Source: an uncultured Lachnospiraceae bacterium (GTDB taxonomy: Bacteria > Bacillota > Clostridia > Lachnospirales > Lachnospiraceae). From it: a DNA stretch of 64,000 nt. Shown here one piece after another: positions 34,042 to 43,042 of this stretch. The position numbers were made by a program, and so were the translations under genes. Positions within the stretch are counted from its first letter, which is position 1, and each line of letters begins with the position of its first letter. Below the pieces are notes generated by a model. It saw only the letters and a program-made list of their open reading frames with translations. It had not been told where the DNA came from and did no database searches. The DNA lies in NCBI GenBank assembly GCA_910577115.1, contig CAJTMC010000004.1, positions 62,001 to 126,000 on the forward strand. The letters run 5' to 3'.

Positions 34042-35583
34042 TTATGCCATTAAATCCATAGAATTTCCGTTTGCTGCCATCATTTCCATAGCAATCCTTG
34101 TCGCATCATCTGCTCCCTGCATTTCCTCAGCGATCTCGTCGCTGTCAACGAAAGCGTTAAAGTTAATGCTGTTTCTGCGTGTTCCCTGAACGCGCTGTCT
34201 TTCTTCCTGCTCCTGCCTGCTTTGTTCATTTTGGCTGTCCTCTTCCAGATTCCGTTCCATCTGATGACTTGCTACGGATACCTCGACTGCCTCTACTTTA
34301 ACACCCTGTTCCTCCAAGTTGGTAATCAACTGTGAAACCTGTGACTCAATCGCCGCACGCACTGCCTCGTTCTGTGTCGTAAACTCCGCTGTCACTGCTC
34401 CTCCCTTTGTGACGAGAGATACATTCACTGTTCCAAGACTTGCCGGATGTAACTGAAGCTCCATCTCTGTAAGATTTTCATTTCTGACAATCTTCACAAC
34501 GTCTGCAAGCTGTTTTAAAATACTGTCCACGTTTTCCGAGGTGTATCTGAATGCTGTCTCTGCCGTAACCTGTGTTGTCTCATTAAAATTCTCCCCAAAA
34601 TTCTGTAACACGCCCTGCTGTCCGTTAAAATCGTTCGATTTTTCCTGTCCATGCGTGTCATGCTCTGATTTCTGAGGCTGAACTTTTGCTGCGCCTTCCG
34701 TAGGACTCTCCTGCTGATTTTCCGGCAGCTCCTCATACTGAGTTTGTGTCTGTTGATTTTCCGGAGTTTTTGTCTGCTGAGACGCTCCGTTCTCCTCCAC
34801 AATCACTGTCGGTACATCTGACGCGCCCGTGTTGACTCCTTCAGTCATTCCCGATTCTTCTCCGGTTCCTGCTGATGGTACCGGTTCTTCGCTGACAGCA
34901 TTCTCCATCTGAGTATACTTTTCAAGCAGTGCTTCAAACTCCTCCTGTGTAAGTCCCATATCCTCCAAAAGCTGTGACGATATGGTTTCCACTGTCGCAG
35001 TCATTTCCTGCAATGCAGCGTACAAATCCTCATTTGTGACAAAGCTGATCGCCTCACCTTCGCCCGCAACCGCTGTCAAAAGCTGCGCCATATTGTCTGC
35101 GTTTAACAAATCAGCCGGCTGTATGCCGATGCTTTCCATTCCCGCAAGCAATTCCTCGTCACTGATACCAAGCAGCTCCTTGATCTGTTCGATAATCTGT
35201 GCCAGCGCATCTGCAATCTGCTCCGTTGTCATTTTATCGGGTTCCTCATTTGTCCCTGCTGCATTCAGCTTTTCATCAAACACATTTTTCTTGTCAACAG
35301 TTTCTTCCGTCACAGCATCAGACGAATTCTCCTGTGTTTTGTTGATTTGCTCCGGCTTATCATTCGACGCCTCTGCCTTTTCGCTGTTTGTGTTTGTTTC
35401 CGGCTGTTTGGAACCTGCATTTGGGGTAACCGGCTGTTTTTTGTCTGCAACCTTATTACCCGCTTTATTCAGGACTTCGCCAAAGCTCTGTGCGTTGTTA
35501 TTGACACCCTGCCTTACCTCAGCCGTTCTGCCAAGCGCCATTGTCGCGTCAAAGCCCTGAACATTTACGGTCTTAACCGCCAT
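34042..35583 (-). CDS. fliK: Flagellar hook-length control protein FliK
   Basis: FliK, about 513 aa, a secreted ruler that measures the hook and triggers FlhB switching. The N-terminal two thirds is a low-complexity Glu/Asn/Gln/Thr-rich region; the C-terminal flg_hook domain is conserved (TEMELQLHPASLGTVNVSLVTKGGAVTAEFTTQNEAVRAAIESQVSQL). This pattern is typical and divergent among species. The ATG at 35583 is preferred: GGAGG lies 7 nt upstream, whereas the ATG at 35589 has it 1 nt away. It has its own upstream gap with recurring motifs. Confidence 0.92.
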   Translation of the reverse strand: MAVKTVNVQGFDATMALGRTAEVRQGVNNNAQSFGEVLNKAGNKVADKKQPVTPNAGSKQPETNTNSEKAEASNDKPEQINKTQENSSDAVTEETVDKKNVFDEKLNAAGTNEEPDKMTTEQIADALAQIIEQIKELLGISDEELLAGMESIGIQPADLLNADNMAQLLTAVAGEGEAISFVTNEDLYAALQEMTATVETISSQLLEDMGLTQEEFEALLEKYTQMENAVSEEPVPSAGTGEESGMTEGVNTGASDVPTVIVEENGASQQTKTPENQQTQTQYEELPENQQESPTEGAAKVQPQKSEHDTHGQEKSNDFNGQQGVLQNFGENFNETTQVTAETAFRYTSENVDSILKQLADVVKIVRNENLTEMELQLHPASLGTVNVSLVTKGGAVTAEFTTQNEAVRAAIESQVSQLITNLEEQGVKVEAVEVSVASHQMERNLEEDSQNEQSRQEQEERQRVQGTRRNSINFNAFVDSDEIAEEMQGADDATRIAMEMMAANGNSMDLMA

Positions 35584-35677
35584 TGTCATTCCTCCTTTCT
35601 TAACTTTTCAAGGTTCTTTTTTATATGTAACGCGCCGACGCTGTACCATATACCACGCCGGCAGCGTTTACACCATA

Positions 35678-35738
35678 TATATCGACGAATTTACATAAAT
35701 GCATTAGTTTTTCTTTCAAGCTTTTTGACTGTACATAA
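35678..35738 (-). promoter_or_regulatory. Putative fliK promoter with two copies of the 9-mer
   Basis: Minus strand: TAATGC (35701-35706), 17-bp spacer ATTTATGTAAATTCGTC and GATATA (35678-35683). TTATGTAAA is in the spacer (35690-35698); TTATGTACA (35730-35738) lies 31 bp upstream in the same orientation. GTCGATAT, overlapping the -10, also resembles the sigma-28 -10 box (GCCGATAT), with TAAT 16 bp before it. Either sigma factor could use it. Confidence 0.4.
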
Positions 35739-35750
35739 ATGTTATTGTAT

Positions 35751-36623
35751 TTAACTGTTTGGATTCATAATCTTTGTCAGTTTTGCCGCGATCGAGGGAT
35801 CCATTTCCGCCATAATTGCCGCTCTTGATGAAGACGAAAGGCTTTCGAGAATTTCTGCTGCAAGGTTTAAATTGTCTGTCATTGCACTTAATATTGCTGC
35901 TGCCTTTGCTGCGTCCATGCTGCTGTAAGTCGCCACATAGTCCTTCATCCTGTTGTTGACTGCTTCCTCCTGAATTACCTGTTTATATAAAGCTTCCGCG
36001 GTCGTCGGGTCCATTTCCTCATAATAAATGCGATATGCCTCCGCTCCGGGACCATTCTCTGCATATACAACTTCTTCATAAAATTGCTCTTTGATTCTTT
36101 GAAAATCAACCTGATTATCCTCAAAGGTCTGCAAACGCTGTACTTCTGCCTTGAGTGCCTCGATCTGTTCCGAATACGAGGCATTCGTATTCTGCAGCTG
36201 CTCGATCTGCTGCTCTAGGCTGTGAACCTGATCAACGGCATCCTTGATGCTGTTATATCCGCCATATGCTTTATCCTTTGTGGTTTCTATGCCGGATTCG
36301 GAGGGAAGTATTTTATTGATGATTGGCACATCCTTTAAAATCGGTGTTAGGACATTAGAGCCAAACCCTCCTACGTCCATTTTTACAAGCAGGCACAAGA
36401 TACCAAGCCATATCACAATAATAAATATGGTTACTACCACAACCGAGGCATTTGTCCCGTCTATCTGTTCATCAAGCTCCCTCTCCTGATTTTCAAGCTC
36501 TTTGGCGCGCTTTTTCGCCTCTTTCTTTTGATTTTTCTGCTCCTGTTTAAAAGCCTTCTGGCTTTGTTTGAGCTGTTTGAGCTGCTCCTCCTCAGGGCTT
36601 AAGTTTTCATCTTTACGTGCCAT
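35751..36623 (-). CDS. Coiled-coil membrane protein of the flagellar cluster (MotE/MgtE-N-like)
   Basis: A 290-aa protein with a strongly charged Lys/Gln/Glu-rich coiled-coil head (residues 1-55), one membrane helix (about 58-82, VVVVTIFIIVIWLGILCLL), a second coiled coil (130-165) and a C-terminal alpha-helical MgtE-N/FliG-like domain (MDAAKAAAILSAMTDNLNLAAEILESLSSSSRAAIMAEMDPSIAAKLTKIM). The last part contains the motif pattern seen in MotE, a chaperone-like partner of stator proteins, and in FliG middle domains. Its place between fliJ and fliK fits the gene called ylxF in Bacillus, which has a similar layout. Function not proven. Confidence 0.75.
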   Translation of the reverse strand: MARKDENLSPEEEQLKQLKQSQKAFKQEQKNQKKEAKKRAKELENQERELDEQIDGTNASVVVVTIFIIVIWLGILCLLVKMDVGGFGSNVLTPILKDVPIINKILPSESGIETTKDKAYGGYNSIKDAVDQVHSLEQQIEQLQNTNASYSEQIEALKAEVQRLQTFEDNQVDFQRIKEQFYEEVVYAENGPGAEAYRIYYEEMDPTTAEALYKQVIQEEAVNNRMKDYVATYSSMDAAKAAAILSAMTDNLNLAAEILESLSSSSRAAIMAEMDPSIAAKLTKIMNPNS

Positions 36624-36659
36624 CCCTCTACTTATACTCCTTTCATCCCCAGCGAATTT

Positions 36660-37115
36660 CTAATTTTCCTCCATTAGTTTCTGTCCATATGTATACGAGG
36701 TGAGCTGGTCGATCTCCTTACTCTCTGCAGCCTGCTCCTCCTTCAAAAATTCCTCGAATGCACTTTCCTTTAACTTTTCATGCGCTTTTCTCTCCTGCAT
36801 GACTTCCTGCAGTGCCGCCCTTGCCTTCTCCACAGCCTTTGCCGCACGTGCAATCTCCCTTTTCTGATCCGCAATATACTCATCCATCTTAAGTACTGCG
36901 ATCTTGTTTTCCCTTATCTTGCGCACGTCAATAATTTCCATGCGCAGCTTTACTCCCTCCTGCATGTAGAAAAAACGTTTTGCCTGCAGTTCATCCAGCT
37001 TTTTCTTCTCGGCGTCCAGTCGCATATTTGCCTCGGCAAAGTCCTGTTTCGCCTTGTTCTCAAGCTTTTCCTTGATATCAAGAATGCTCTGCATCTTATA
37101 ACGAAAAACTGCCAT
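36660..37115 (-). CDS. fliJ: Flagellar export chaperone FliJ
   Basis: FliJ, about 151 aa, an all-helical coiled coil (FRYKMQSILDIKEKLENKAKQDFAEANMRLDAEKKKLDEL; then ARAALQEVMQERKAHEKLKESAFEEFL). It links the export ATPase FliI to the gate protein FlhA. GGAGG is 6 nt upstream of the ATG at 37115; the open frame extends 24 bp further without support. It follows fliI by 39 bp. The sequence is typical for its family, which conserves heptad pattern more than identity. Confidence 0.92.
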   Translation of the reverse strand: MAVFRYKMQSILDIKEKLENKAKQDFAEANMRLDAEKKKLDELQAKRFFYMQEGVKLRMEIIDVRKIRENKIAVLKMDEYIADQKREIARAAKAVEKARAALQEVMQERKAHEKLKESAFEEFLKEEQAAESKEIDQLTSYTYGQKLMEEN

Positions 37116-37154
37116 TCTATTCCTCCATGATGCCGACAATCTGCATCTGTTCTA

Positions 37155-38480
37155 TTAATTTTCCTCGAATAGACTCTCTAACTGTTCTACTGCTTCTTCA
37201 AAACTGAATTTGTCATCAGTAGACTGCAAAAGGTACTCATTTACTTCATCAATCATATCAATTGCCCGATCAATGTTCACATTGCTTCCCTTCTTGTAGG
37301 CGCCGATATTAATCAAATCCTCCGCCTCATTATAGGTTGCCATGATGTTCTTTAGCTTTCCTGCCGCCTTCTTATGGTCGCGGTCCGCGATCATCGACAT
37401 ACATCTTGAAATACTCTGTAATACGTCAATCGCCGGATAATGATTTTTGTTTGCGAGTTTTCTGGTAAGCATGATATGTCCGTCCAAAATACTTCGTGCC
37501 GTATCCGTAATCGGCTCGTTAAAATCTTCACCTTCTACGAGAACCGTATAAAGTCCCGTAATCGAACCCTTTTCGGAACAGCCCGCACGCTCCAGAAGTT
37601 TTGGCATTTCGGAATACACGCTTGGCGGATATCCTCTTGTAACCGGCGGCTCACCCGTTGCAAGACCAATCTCTCTTTGCGCCATTGAGAAACGCGTAAG
37701 CGAATCCATCATGAGAAGAACGTCTTTTCCCTGATCCCTGAAATACTCGGCAATTGCCGTCGCTGTCTTGGCAGCTTTATTTCGCTCAAGCGCCGGCCTG
37801 TCGGAGGTTGCTACCACGACAATCGAGCGCTGCATACCTTCCTCACCCAAGTCTCTCTCAATAAACTCTCTGACCTCACGTCCACGCTCTCCAATCAACG
37901 CAATAACGTTGATATCAGCTTTTGTGTTTCGCGCAAACATTCCCATAAGCGTCGATTTTCCAACACCGGAACCTGCGAAGATTCCGATACGCTGCCCCTT
38001 ACCGACAGTGATTAATCCGTCTACCGCCTTGACACCAAGAGAAAGCACGTCGCTGATAATCGTCCTGCTCATCGGATCCGGCGGCGGCGCTTCCAGCGGA
38101 TAACGCTTTATGGTATGCGGATCCGGCACATAGCCGTCCACGCACCGTCCAAGACCATCTAAGGTCTTCCCAAGAAGGCTGTCTCCCACCGACACGCTCA
38201 GCGGATAATTCATATTTTCAACAATACAGCCAAGCCCTATCCCCTCCGTATCCTCATATGGCATTAAGAGTGTTTTCTTATCTTTAAAGCCTACGACCTC
38301 CGCAAGGACACCATGCTTTTTTTCCGGGTCCGTATAAATTTTACACATATCCCCTAATTTGGCATCCGGTCCTGAAGATTCAATTGTAAGTCCTACAACG
38401 TTCTCAACCTTGCCAAGTTTTTTGAAAAAACTTTTGTTGACAACCATCTTATATTTCTCAAAGGATATTGTATCTTCCAT
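37155..38480 (-). CDS. fliI: Flagellar export ATPase FliI
   Basis: FliI, about 441 aa, the hexameric ATPase of the flagellar secretion system, related to F1-ATPase beta. Walker A is GIFAGSGVGKSTLMGM; Walker B is in KDVLLMMDSLTRFSMAQREIGLATGEPP; the family box GYPPSVYSEMPKLLERAG is complete. The start is ambiguous: in-frame ATGs occur at 38501, 38489 and 38480; the last has AAAGG about 10 nt upstream and starts directly with the conserved SFEKY part. It follows fliH and precedes fliJ. Confidence 0.97.
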   Translation of the reverse strand: MEDTISFEKYKMVVNKSFFKKLGKVENVVGLTIESSGPDAKLGDMCKIYTDPEKKHGVLAEVVGFKDKKTLLMPYEDTEGIGLGCIVENMNYPLSVSVGDSLLGKTLDGLGRCVDGYVPDPHTIKRYPLEAPPPDPMSRTIISDVLSLGVKAVDGLITVGKGQRIGIFAGSGVGKSTLMGMFARNTKADINVIALIGERGREVREFIERDLGEEGMQRSIVVVATSDRPALERNKAAKTATAIAEYFRDQGKDVLLMMDSLTRFSMAQREIGLATGEPPVTRGYPPSVYSEMPKLLERAGCSEKGSITGLYTVLVEGEDFNEPITDTARSILDGHIMLTRKLANKNHYPAIDVLQSISRCMSMIADRDHKKAAGKLKNIMATYNEAEDLINIGAYKKGSNVNIDRAIDMIDEVNEYLLQSTDDKFSFEEAVEQLESLFEEN

Positions 38481-38523
38481 TGACTTCATTCCTTTTTTCA
38501 TTCATTTTACAGCCCCGCCCTGA

Positions 38524-39450
38524 CTATGGCTCATAAGACAGCAGCCGAAGCTCTTCATTTAACGCCTCCAACTGTGTACCAAGACTGCAGTCAAACACAC
38601 CGCTGCCTGTTTCTATCATACACTCGTTTTTGCCAAGTGTCGCATCTTCCAAAAGCTCCACATCATCAATATTGATGTTTGTATTTTTAATCAGCTCTCT
38701 CTTCTGCATACTCGCAAAAGGATAATCTTCCTTTGAGACATGAACGAGATATGTATTGCCGCCCTCGATATTGCGCAAGGTGTTCTGTATCAGATAAACA
38801 ATCAGTTCTCTTGAATTCCGAAAGCTCACATGGAAAATATGCTCATAAATTCCGGTAAGCGTATCAATAAATTTCGGCTCCAATTCCTTGACCTTTTTCT
38901 GATATTCCTGTTCCAGCTTTTCCGCCTTTCGCGTCACCTCAGCGAGCGCCTGTTCCCTTGCCTCGGCAACACTGTTTAATCCATCCTGATGTCCCTGCGC
39001 AAAGCCTTCCTGTTTTCCCTGCTCAAGACCTTCCTGATAGCCTTGATTTCTGCTTTCTTCTGCTGTCTGCGCACGCATTGCCTCGATTTCCGCAACAGCC
39101 TTCTGCTTCATATCCTCAATTTCCGCCTGTGCCTGCGCGATGATTTCCTCATACGACGGGCCGGCTGCTGCCGGCTGCTGCTCAGGCATCTGTTCTCCCG
39201 CAAATCCGTCCTCCTGCTCATAGCCTATGATATTGCCTTCGTCGTCACGCATCAGCTCGGAAACTTCCACAGCGTTAATGCCTTGTGTAAAGCCTTCTAT
39301 AAACTCCGGTTCCTCGCCGCACTGCCTTGCAAGCTCCAAGGCAATCTCTTTTAGCTTTGCCTCGGCTCTTGCATTGGAGTCTATGATTCTTGTATTTTCC
39401 GGATTGACTACAACCCAGCCTGATTTTAATACACCGCCATTATTATACAA
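38524..39450 (-). CDS. fliH: Flagellar export ATPase regulator FliH
   Basis: FliH, about 308 aa, the stator-like regulator that holds FliI. A Glu/Gln/Ala-rich coiled coil fills residues 90-200, with GxxxG-type repeats (EGLEQGKQEGFAQGHQDGLN), followed by the ATP-synthase-delta-like C-terminal domain (LTGIYEHIFHVSFRNSRELIVYLIQNTL). I choose the TTG at 39450: GGAGG lies 11 nt upstream, while the GTG at 39462 directly abuts it. The start lies inside the end of fliG, so the genes overlap by 8 bp. Confidence 0.9.
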   Translation of the reverse strand: MYNNGGVLKSGWVVVNPENTRIIDSNARAEAKLKEIALELARQCGEEPEFIEGFTQGINAVEVSELMRDDEGNIIGYEQEDGFAGEQMPEQQPAAAGPSYEEIIAQAQAEIEDMKQKAVAEIEAMRAQTAEESRNQGYQEGLEQGKQEGFAQGHQDGLNSVAEAREQALAEVTRKAEKLEQEYQKKVKELEPKFIDTLTGIYEHIFHVSFRNSRELIVYLIQNTLRNIEGGNTYLVHVSKEDYPFASMQKRELIKNTNINIDDVELLEDATLGKNECMIETGSGVFDCSLGTQLEALNEELRLLSYEP

Positions 39451-40453
39451 CGATCTCGTCACCTCCGCCTCGAGAAATAACGATTTCAGCAGAATCCTCG
39501 AGCTTTCTAATGATATTTACAATCTTCTGCTGCGCTTCCTCAACGTCCTTCATACGGACAGGTCCCATAAATTCCATATCCTCACGAATCATCTCAGCAA
39601 GACGCTTTGACATATTGTTGAAAATCGCGTTCTGCACTTCTTCGGCAGAACCCTTACATGCAATCGCAAGGTCATTGTTGTCAACATCTCTAAGCACACG
39701 CTGGATCGAACGATCGTCGAGCAGCAGGATATCCTCGAATACGAACATCTTCTTTCTGATCTCGTCTGCCAATTCGGGCTCCTCGACCTCGAGTGTTTCC
39801 ATGATATGCTTTTCTGTTCCTCTGTCTACCGTATTCAAAATCTCTACGACTGCATCGACACCGCCGATAATCGTGTAATCCTGATTTACCAGTGAAGAAA
39901 GCTTTGACTCTAACACGCGCTCCACTTCCTTAATAACGTCCGGACTTGTTCTGTCCATTGTCGCGATACGTCTTGCCACGTCTGCCTGCTTTTCGGGAGC
40001 CAGCGCACCTAAGATTGTGGCCGACTGCGCTGCTGACAGATAAGAAAGAATTAACGCGATTGTCTGCGGATGCTCATCCTGTATAAAGTTCAGCAGCTGT
40101 GATGCATCTGTCTTCTTAACAAACTCAAACGGCTTTACCTGCAGCGATGCAGTCAGTTTTCCAATAACGTCCATCGCCTTGTCTGTACCGAGTGCTTTCT
40201 CAAGAAGCTCCTTCGCATAGCCGATACCACCCTCTGCGATATACTGCTGCGCAAGGCAGACCTCATAAAACTCATTGATTACTTTTTCCTTGACCTGTAT
40301 GGTCACACTCTTTGTATTTGCAATTTCAAGTGTCAAATCCTCAATTTCGTCTTCCTTTAAGTGCTTGAATATCAGAGAGGACTTTTCCGGTCCCAACGCG
40401 ATCAGCAATATCGCCGCTTTCTGTATTCCTTTTAATTCCTCTTTATCCGCCAT
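39443..40453 (-). CDS. fliG: Flagellar motor switch protein FliG
   Basis: FliG, 336 aa, the C-ring protein that contacts MotA and generates torque. N-terminal domain: LKGIQKAAILLIALGPEKSSLIFKHL; middle: QTIALILSYLSAAQSATILGALAPEKQADVARRIATMDRTSPDVI; C-terminal torque helix with DEIRKKMFVFEDILLLDDRSIQRVLRDVDNNDLAIACKG, carrying the expected charged residues. GGGGG lies 9 nt upstream of the ATG, 6 bp after fliF. Confidence 0.98.
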   Translation of the reverse strand: MADKEELKGIQKAAILLIALGPEKSSLIFKHLKEDEIEDLTLEIANTKSVTIQVKEKVINEFYEVCLAQQYIAEGGIGYAKELLEKALGTDKAMDVIGKLTASLQVKPFEFVKKTDASQLLNFIQDEHPQTIALILSYLSAAQSATILGALAPEKQADVARRIATMDRTSPDVIKEVERVLESKLSSLVNQDYTIIGGVDAVVEILNTVDRGTEKHIMETLEVEEPELADEIRKKMFVFEDILLLDDRSIQRVLRDVDNNDLAIACKGSAEEVQNAIFNNMSKRLAEMIREDMEFMGPVRMKDVEEAQQKIVNIIRKLEDSAEIVISRGGGDEIVV

Positions 40454-40459
40454 GATAAA

Positions 40460-42073
40460 TTACCCCCAATCCTCTTCAAGCCAGTTCCGCAAAAGTATTG
40501 CAACTGCCTCGGGATTTTCTTCCACAAATGTTTCGATCAGCTTCCTTGCATCCGATTTCTGCTCAGTTGAGATAGATTCTAACTGATCAGCCTGATTTGA
40601 CTGTAATAAATCCTCAACTGCAAGCTCTTCTTCCTCCTCGACCTCTCTCTTGGTTCTCAGGCTCATAATTACCACGAATGCCAAGAGTGCAAGGATAATG
40701 ACGATCAGCACGATCTGAATGATATCTTTATAAGAAACCGTCTCGTGAACCGCATCAATAAACTGTACTTCCTCATATGCCACGAACGTAACATTTCTTA
40801 CCGGAATACCGGTTGCGTTTGCCACCATGCTGATGAGCTCGTCGTCTAACTCTATTTTTGTCTTTGCATTATTTGCAAGCTTATATTCTTCCCATGTGAT
40901 ACCTTCTAAGAGTCCCTGAAGCCTTACATCATCCTCTCTTACGATACGGTATTTTACTGCTGCTACCGATACGGTACTGCTGTCATATACAATCGTTCCC
41001 GTAGCTGCTGTTGTCTTGATAATCTCCTCATTGGGGAGATAATCTCTCTTGTGTTCATATGAACTTGTGTTTGTGCCGGTCTGCTCGCTGATGAGGTAGT
41101 CTGTCTCAGAGTTTGAGTCTGTTCCCGGCACTCCGGCCAAACCTTCCTGCGCATTTGAGGTGTAGAGTTCTTCATGCGAGAAAACGCCCTGCTCCTGTCC
41201 TTCTGCCGGTGTATAGTTATGCTGGGTAATTTCCTTCTGCGAGAAATCCATTGAGATATTGGTTCCAACCTCAATCTGATTAAACTCGTTTGTTCCCAAA
41301 AGTACCTGTCTTACCTCATTCTTAATCAGGCTTTCTGCTTCCTGCTTGAGCATCAGCATCGTATCTGCCTTCTCAATCGTCGAATATGTCTTTTCTACCG
41401 GAAACCAAATCGTTCCGTCTACGTCTGTAATTGTAATATTGTCTGTCGTGTCGTTTCCGAGTCCTGTCGCCACAAGCCTTGCAATCGCTGCCGCATTGTC
41501 CTCGGTAAACTCTGCGCCTTCGTCGAGCTCCAAAAGTACGCTCGCATATGTATCAAGGTTTTGTGCGATTAATGTTCCGTTATCCTCCGGAATTGTGAGC
41601 TGGCATGATGCAGTCTTAACCGCTCTCATGCTTTCTACGTCTTCCTCAATCTGTGTTTCAAGATAGAGCTTGTAACGCTTCTGTTTATCTGCCTCTGTGG
41701 TAGAGAAACTGCCGTCAAGCACATCATCAAGCGTATATGCCGCCGTCGGAATATTGTTTGCGCCAAGCAGCAGGTTTGCATCTGCTACCTGTGTTGACAG
41801 TATATCAAACTGTAACCCGTCTGTCGATACTTCATAGGTCAAATTTTCTCCGTCAAGCAAATCTCTGATTGTGGCAGCTTCCTTTGTGGATTCACAAGTT
41901 ACAAGCGGCTCATATTTCTTCATTGTAAGCACCGCAACCAGAATACCGATTGCAAGCAGTACAACTGCTACCACTCCGATTATCAATGTTTTCTGCTTCG
42001 GCTGGAATTTGTTCCACCATTCTTTAAACTTTTCTAAAAGCTTCTTTCCAAAATCCAATACCTTGTCAACCAT
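40460..42073 (-). CDS. fliF: Flagellar MS-ring protein FliF
   Basis: FliF, 537 aa, forms the membrane ring on which the flagellum is built. Two membrane helices flank the large extracellular domain: residues about 28-49 (IGVVAVVLLAIGILVAVL) and about 445-465 (IIQIVLIVIILALLAFVVIM). Family motifs are present: YKLYLETQIEEDVESMRAVKTASCQLTIPE, a YscJ-like ring-building region with QLDLGANNIP-type sequence, and the acidic C-terminus that binds FliG (VEENPEAVAILLRNWLEEDWG). GGAG is 7 nt before the ATG. Confidence 0.97.
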   Translation of the reverse strand: MVDKVLDFGKKLLEKFKEWWNKFQPKQKTLIIGVVAVVLLAIGILVAVLTMKKYEPLVTCESTKEAATIRDLLDGENLTYEVSTDGLQFDILSTQVADANLLLGANNIPTAAYTLDDVLDGSFSTTEADKQKRYKLYLETQIEEDVESMRAVKTASCQLTIPEDNGTLIAQNLDTYASVLLELDEGAEFTEDNAAAIARLVATGLGNDTTDNITITDVDGTIWFPVEKTYSTIEKADTMLMLKQEAESLIKNEVRQVLLGTNEFNQIEVGTNISMDFSQKEITQHNYTPAEGQEQGVFSHEELYTSNAQEGLAGVPGTDSNSETDYLISEQTGTNTSSYEHKRDYLPNEEIIKTTAATGTIVYDSSTVSVAAVKYRIVREDDVRLQGLLEGITWEEYKLANNAKTKIELDDELISMVANATGIPVRNVTFVAYEEVQFIDAVHETVSYKDIIQIVLIVIILALLAFVVIMSLRTKREVEEEEELAVEDLLQSNQADQLESISTEQKSDARKLIETFVEENPEAVAILLRNWLEEDWG

Positions 42074-42108
42074 CTTAAGTCTCCTTCTCCTAATCCCCTA
42101 TCGTTTTT

Positions 42109-42142
42109 GCACAACTCCTTTTCACCCCAAAAGGAGTTGTGC
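42109..42142. other. Perfect 14-bp hairpin between fliE and fliF
   Basis: GCACAACTCCTTTT (42109-42122) pairs perfectly with AAAAGGAGTTGTGC (42129-42142) around CACCCC. A T run (GTTTTTA) follows on the plus strand only; in the direction of fla transcription it is followed by AAAAACG, so it is not a terminator of the operon. It may stabilise or process the mRNA between fliE and fliF, or stop antisense transcription. Confidence 0.7.
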
Positions 42143-42159
42143 GTTTTTATTCACCCTTA

Positions 42160-42492
42160 TTAAATCTGCATCTGCATAATTTCCCTGTATGCCTCAAGCA
42201 GCTTATCGCGCAGCGCCACAGTATAGTTCAAGGCTGCCTCCGCTTTTCCGACTGCAATCGTAAGATCATGTGTATTCTCGGAAATTCCCATTGCCCACTT
42301 CAACTGTTCATTTTCCTTATTCGAAAGCGCAATATTCGTATCATTGATATTACACACTGCCGCGTCCAAAAAGGTACTGAATATATCGCTGTCTTCTGTT
42401 TCCTGCGTTTTGTTTCCAAACAGCGTGTTTCGTACGGCATCCGAGCTTACATTATATAAACTGTCAATATCATTTGCTGCTGTAACTGTCAT
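42160..42492 (-). CDS. fliE: Flagellar rod-MS-ring adaptor FliE
   Basis: FliE, 110 aa, connects the MS ring to the rod. The C-terminal family pattern is present: FLDAAVCNINDTNIALSNKENEQLKWAMGISENTHDLTIAVGKAEAALNYTVALRDKLLEAYREIMQMQI. GGAGG precedes the ATG. It lies between flgC and fliF, as in all clusters of this type. Confidence 0.96.
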   Translation of the reverse strand: MTVTAANDIDSLYNVSSDAVRNTLFGNKTQETEDSDIFSTFLDAAVCNINDTNIALSNKENEQLKWAMGISENTHDLTIAVGKAEAALNYTVALRDKLLEAYREIMQMQI

Positions 42493-42523
42493 ATCAATAC
42501 TCCTCCATTCCTACCCCTATGCA

Positions 42524-43015
42524 TTAATTCATCTCAAGGCCTTTGAGCGCCATTGCCTTTGTCGCCTCAAAAGCTGCCTGATTTGCCTCATATCCGCGGC
42601 TTGCATCAATCATATTGGTCATCTCTGTAATGATATTTACATTTGGATAATGCACATAGCCGTTCTCGTCAGCGTCGGGATGCTCAGGATCGTATGCCAT
42701 TACTTCTTCTGTCCATGTATCCTCATAGACACCGCCGATTTTTACGCCCTTTCCCTGCACAGAAAGCTCCGCAGAGTTTACATAACCAAGCGGTCTGCCG
42801 CTTAAATTGCTGAACGCTGTATCAAGCATATGCGAAAAGTTCCGTTCTTTTACATTCGTTTTTTCCTGAAACGTCACAACCTTTCTTACATATGGTGTGC
42901 CATCTTCCGTTCTTGTCGTATTGGCATTTGCCATATTCTGCGAGATAATATCCATACGATACCGCTCAGCCGACATGCCGGATGCACTGATGTCAAATGT
43001 ATCAAAAATTCCCAT
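42524..43015 (-). CDS. flgC: Flagellar rod protein FlgC
   Basis: FlgC, 163 aa, a proximal rod subunit. Typical N-terminus GIFDTFDISASGMSAERYRMDIISQNMANANTTRTEDGTPYVRKVV and C-terminus YPNVNIITEMTNMIDASRGYEANQAAFEATKAMALKGLEMN. The start at 43015 is set by GGAGG about 10 nt upstream; the open frame extends further into the repeat element but lacks support. It is separated from flgB by a 128-bp gap that contains dispersed element copy B. Confidence 0.96.
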   Translation of the reverse strand: MGIFDTFDISASGMSAERYRMDIISQNMANANTTRTEDGTPYVRKVVTFQEKTNVKERNFSHMLDTAFSNLSGRPLGYVNSAELSVQGKGVKIGGVYEDTWTEEVMAYDPEHPDADENGYVHYPNVNIITEMTNMIDASRGYEANQAAFEATKAMALKGLEMN

Positions 43016-43042
43016 TCTCCAATAACCTCCTTTTCCTGCCAA

